From: Isoperla grammatica | Lineage: Eukaryota; Arthropoda; Insecta; Plecoptera; Perlodidae | Length of the DNA stretch: 64,000 nt | Direction of reading: 5' to 3' | NCBI GenBank assembly: GCA_945910005.1 | Contig: OX246743.1 | Coordinates: 16,454,695 to 16,518,694, forward strand | Shown: positions 61,280 to 64,000 of the stretch, one piece after another | How positions within the stretch are numbered: position 1 is the stretch's first letter | Layout: each line of letters opens with the position of its first letter | Notes under the pieces: generated by a model | Told to the model about the DNA's origin: nothing | Databases searched by the model: none | The model's input: the letters and a program-made list of their open reading frames with translations, nothing else | Translations under genes and position numbers: made by a program

Positions 61280-62641
61280 TTACTCTTTAAAAAAAAAAAA
61301 ATACCTTTATAATAAACATATGATTTTTTTACAAGATGGCGGATCAAGTTACAACCTTATAACTTCAGTATATTATTTCTTGATATGTTGCTAATAAATC
61401 CAAGAAATATTATTGACATCCGTTAACAAGTTTTCTTTAAAGAAATTAAAACCTTCATGTTGATGGATTTCCGCATAATTTCATTCGACCGTGGTCTACT
61501 CAATAGGCTCTTATTCATAAACTATTAAACCTATCAGTGTATGGAAAATTCCATAATGTAGATACAGACTATATCTAAAATGTAATATTAATTAATTATA
61601 CAATAACTCGCATTTAAACTATAATAATAGCTTTTTAAATTGTCGACCAAGTTTGTTGTTATTTTCTACATGTTTGCCGTGAAAGTCATAAAACATAACA
61701 CGTCATTGTAGCCATTCTATGATAGCTATCAAAATTCCAAATACATAGTGAGAAAGGTCTGACTCCCTACGCCATTCCTGCAGCATACTATGTGCATCTA
61801 ACTGCAATGGTCCGCAAATGCGAATCATATCGGTGAAACACTGTAAAAATGAAGATAATGTCTGCCGTAAATAAACAATATTTGTTTATAACATGGCGGT
61901 TCAAGCAACAATTTTGAAACTGTTGTCGAGTGTTGGTTCTATTGATGTGAACCTACATGTAAAAAATCATTAATATCCGTGTGTAAGTTTTAATTAAATT
62001 AAATAAATAACAAAACATGTGTTTCAGTTGTTAATTTTTTGTAGGTTGGCATCATATGTCATTGTAGCCATTTTATGACAGCTATCGAAATTCCAAATAA
62101 AAGTGCAAAGGTATTGTTACGTACGCTATTTTTGGTGTATACTATGTGCATCTAATTGCAAAAGTCCGCAAATGCGAATCATATCGGCGGAACACTGTAA
62201 AAATGAAAAAATTATTGGTGTAAATAAACAATATTTTTTTATAACATGGCGGATAAACTTACAATTTTAAAACTTTTTTCAAGTGTTGGTACCGTTGATG
62301 TTAATCTACACGTGAAACATCATTTAAATCCGTTTGTAAGTTTTCATTTAATTAAATAAATAAACAAATTTTATTTTTCAGTAATTATTTTTTTGTAGGT
62401 TGGCATCTTGACGAATTTTGCTGGTTATGTTAACAGCATCGAGTTTAGTAGTCACGAACGTTGCCCGAAAATTTCAGCCAAATACGTCATGCCGTTTGAC
62501 CTGTGCGCGACGAACAAAATTTAGCGCACATACAGACATACATACATACATACATACATACATACAGACATACAGACACACAGACAAAGCGCCGATCGAG
62601 TTGTATGGAGAGATTCACTCCGCTTCGCTACGCTCATCTAA
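61280..62641 (-). mobile_element. Helitron-like copy 8 continued (class B)
   Basis: Remaining 1362 bp of copy 8, with both internal modules and the normal far end abutting copy 12. Confidence 0.8.
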
Positions 62642-64000
62642 CTAGGAAAACGCTCCGCGTTGACAGATGAGCGTTTTTTTTAATGTATCAAATCAAATTA
62701 ATCATTTGCATATCATATATTACTCTTTAAAAAAAAAAATACCTTTATAATAAACATATGATTTTTTTTCAAGATGGCGGATCAAGTTACAACCTTATAA
62801 CTTTAGTATATTATTTCTTGATATGTTGCTAATAAATGCACGAAATATTATTTAAATCCGTTAAGAAGTTTTCTTTAAAGAAATTAAAACCTTCAAGTTG
62901 ATGGATTTCCACATAATTTCTTTCGACCGTGGTCTACTCAATAGGCTCTAATTCATAAACTATTAAACCTATCAGTGTTTGAAAAGTTCCATAATGTAGA
63001 TACAGACTATATCTAAAATGAAATTTTGTTTAATTATACAATAACTCGCATTTAAACTATAATAATAGCTTTTTAAATTGTCGACCAAGTTTGTTGTTAT
63101 TTTCTGCATGTTTGCCGTGAAAGTCATAAAACATAACACGTCATTGTAGCCATTATATGATAGCTATCAAAATTCCAAATACATTGTGAGAAAGGTCTGA
63201 CTGCGTAAGCCATTTCGGCAGCATACTATGTGCATCTAACTTCAATGGTCCGCAAATGCGAATCATATCGGTGGAACACTGTAAAAACAAAGACAGATAT
63301 AGCTGAAAATAAACAATATTTTTTTACAACATGGCGGTTAAAGCTGCAATTTTGAAACTGTGGTCAAGTGTTGATACTATTAATGCGACCTTACAAATAA
63401 AAAAATATTTATATCGGAGTGTAAGTTTTAATTTAATAAAATAAATAACAAAACATGTGTTTCAGTTGTTAATTTTTTGTAGGTTGGCATCTTACGTCAT
63501 TGTAGCCATTCTATGACATTTATCGAAATTCCAAAAGAAACCGAGAAAGGTATGATTGCGTACGCTATTTTTGTGTTAACTATGTGCATATTACTGCAAA
63601 GATCCGCAAATGCGAACGATATCGGTGGAACACTGTAAAAATGAAGAAATTATTGTTGTAAATAAACAATATTTTTTTATGACATGACGGGTAAACTTAC
63701 AATTTTTAAAACTATTGTCAAGTGTTGAGATTATTGATGTTAACCTACAAGTGAAACATAAGTAAAATCTGTGCTTTAGTTTTAATTTAATTAAATAAAT
63801 AAACAAATTTTGTTTTTCAGAAATTAATTTGTTGTAGGTTGGCATCTTGACGAATTTTGCTGGTTATGTTAACAGCATCGAGTTTAGTGGTCACAAATGT
63901 TGACCGAAAATTTCAGCCAAATACGTCAAGCCGTTTGACCTGTGCGCGACGAACAAAATTTAGCGCACATACATACATACAGACATACATACACACAGAC
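62642..64000 (-). mobile_element. Helitron-like copy 12 (class B, cut by window end)
   Basis: Matches copy 3 at a constant offset of 9387 bp in every stretch compared, including the poly-T and poly-A tracts near its start. The array continues beyond the window. Confidence 0.75.

Overview
The window is non-coding, repeat-dominated eukaryotic DNA, most likely from an animal. The evidence is AT-rich single-copy sequence, large minisatellite arrays, eukaryotic transposon remnants (hAT-type, a TA-flanked MITE, a Helitron-like family, a LINE-like tail) and a 200-N scaffold gap. The cysteine-rich transposon-associated protein fragment resembles proteins I recall from marine invertebrates, but the species cannot be named from the sequence. 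I found no intact protein-coding gene, no rRNA or credible tRNA, and no CRISPR array. The many short open frames are chance frames, several of them running through minisatellites. LAYOUT. 1-783: 66-bp minisatellite running off the left edge. 2734-16656: very large, CpG-rich array of a 73-bp unit (about 190 copies) with a 10-unit higher-order duplication. 16657-20637: AT-rich single-copy DNA with microsatellites and one old retroelement-like remnant. 20638-23519: long inverted repeat whose arms of about 1.2 kb each carry a decayed copy of the 3' end of a cysteine-rich mobile-element gene. 23759-25579: 153-bp array (12 copies). 26645-27650: a second, unrelated 66-bp array. 27855-28025: 57-bp triplication. 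29276-32814: 77-bp array with two unit types. 34752-35060: fragment of a retroelement-like reading frame. 36168-36367: N gap. 36368-39995: 65-bp array with scattered poly-C insertions. 40203-40688: 81-bp array. 41230-42290: old 175-185-bp satellite. 43001-43424: 42-bp array. 43551-44476: 79-bp hairpin array. 44666-45100: LINE-like tail and compound microsatellite. 45444-45866: 87-bp array. 46590-51993: cluster of small mobile elements (possible SINE, 332-bp foldback element, two MITEs, one hAT-like element with its 8-bp target duplication). 52136-64000: head-to-tail and nested copies of one non-autonomous Helitron-like family in two length classes. HOW IT FITS TOGETHER. Nothing here acts as a pathway. 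Roughly 28 kb is tandem repeat and about 12 kb is a Helitron-like concatemer, so the window looks like heterochromatic or recombination-prone DNA. The clearest mechanistic signal is in the last 12 kb. Two dimers of the element sit inside other copies of the same family, each exactly between A and T with no target duplication, and joining the flanks gives back an uninterrupted copy. This is the footprint expected of rolling-circle transposition as concatemers. All family names rest on sequence reading and recalled family features; no search was run.
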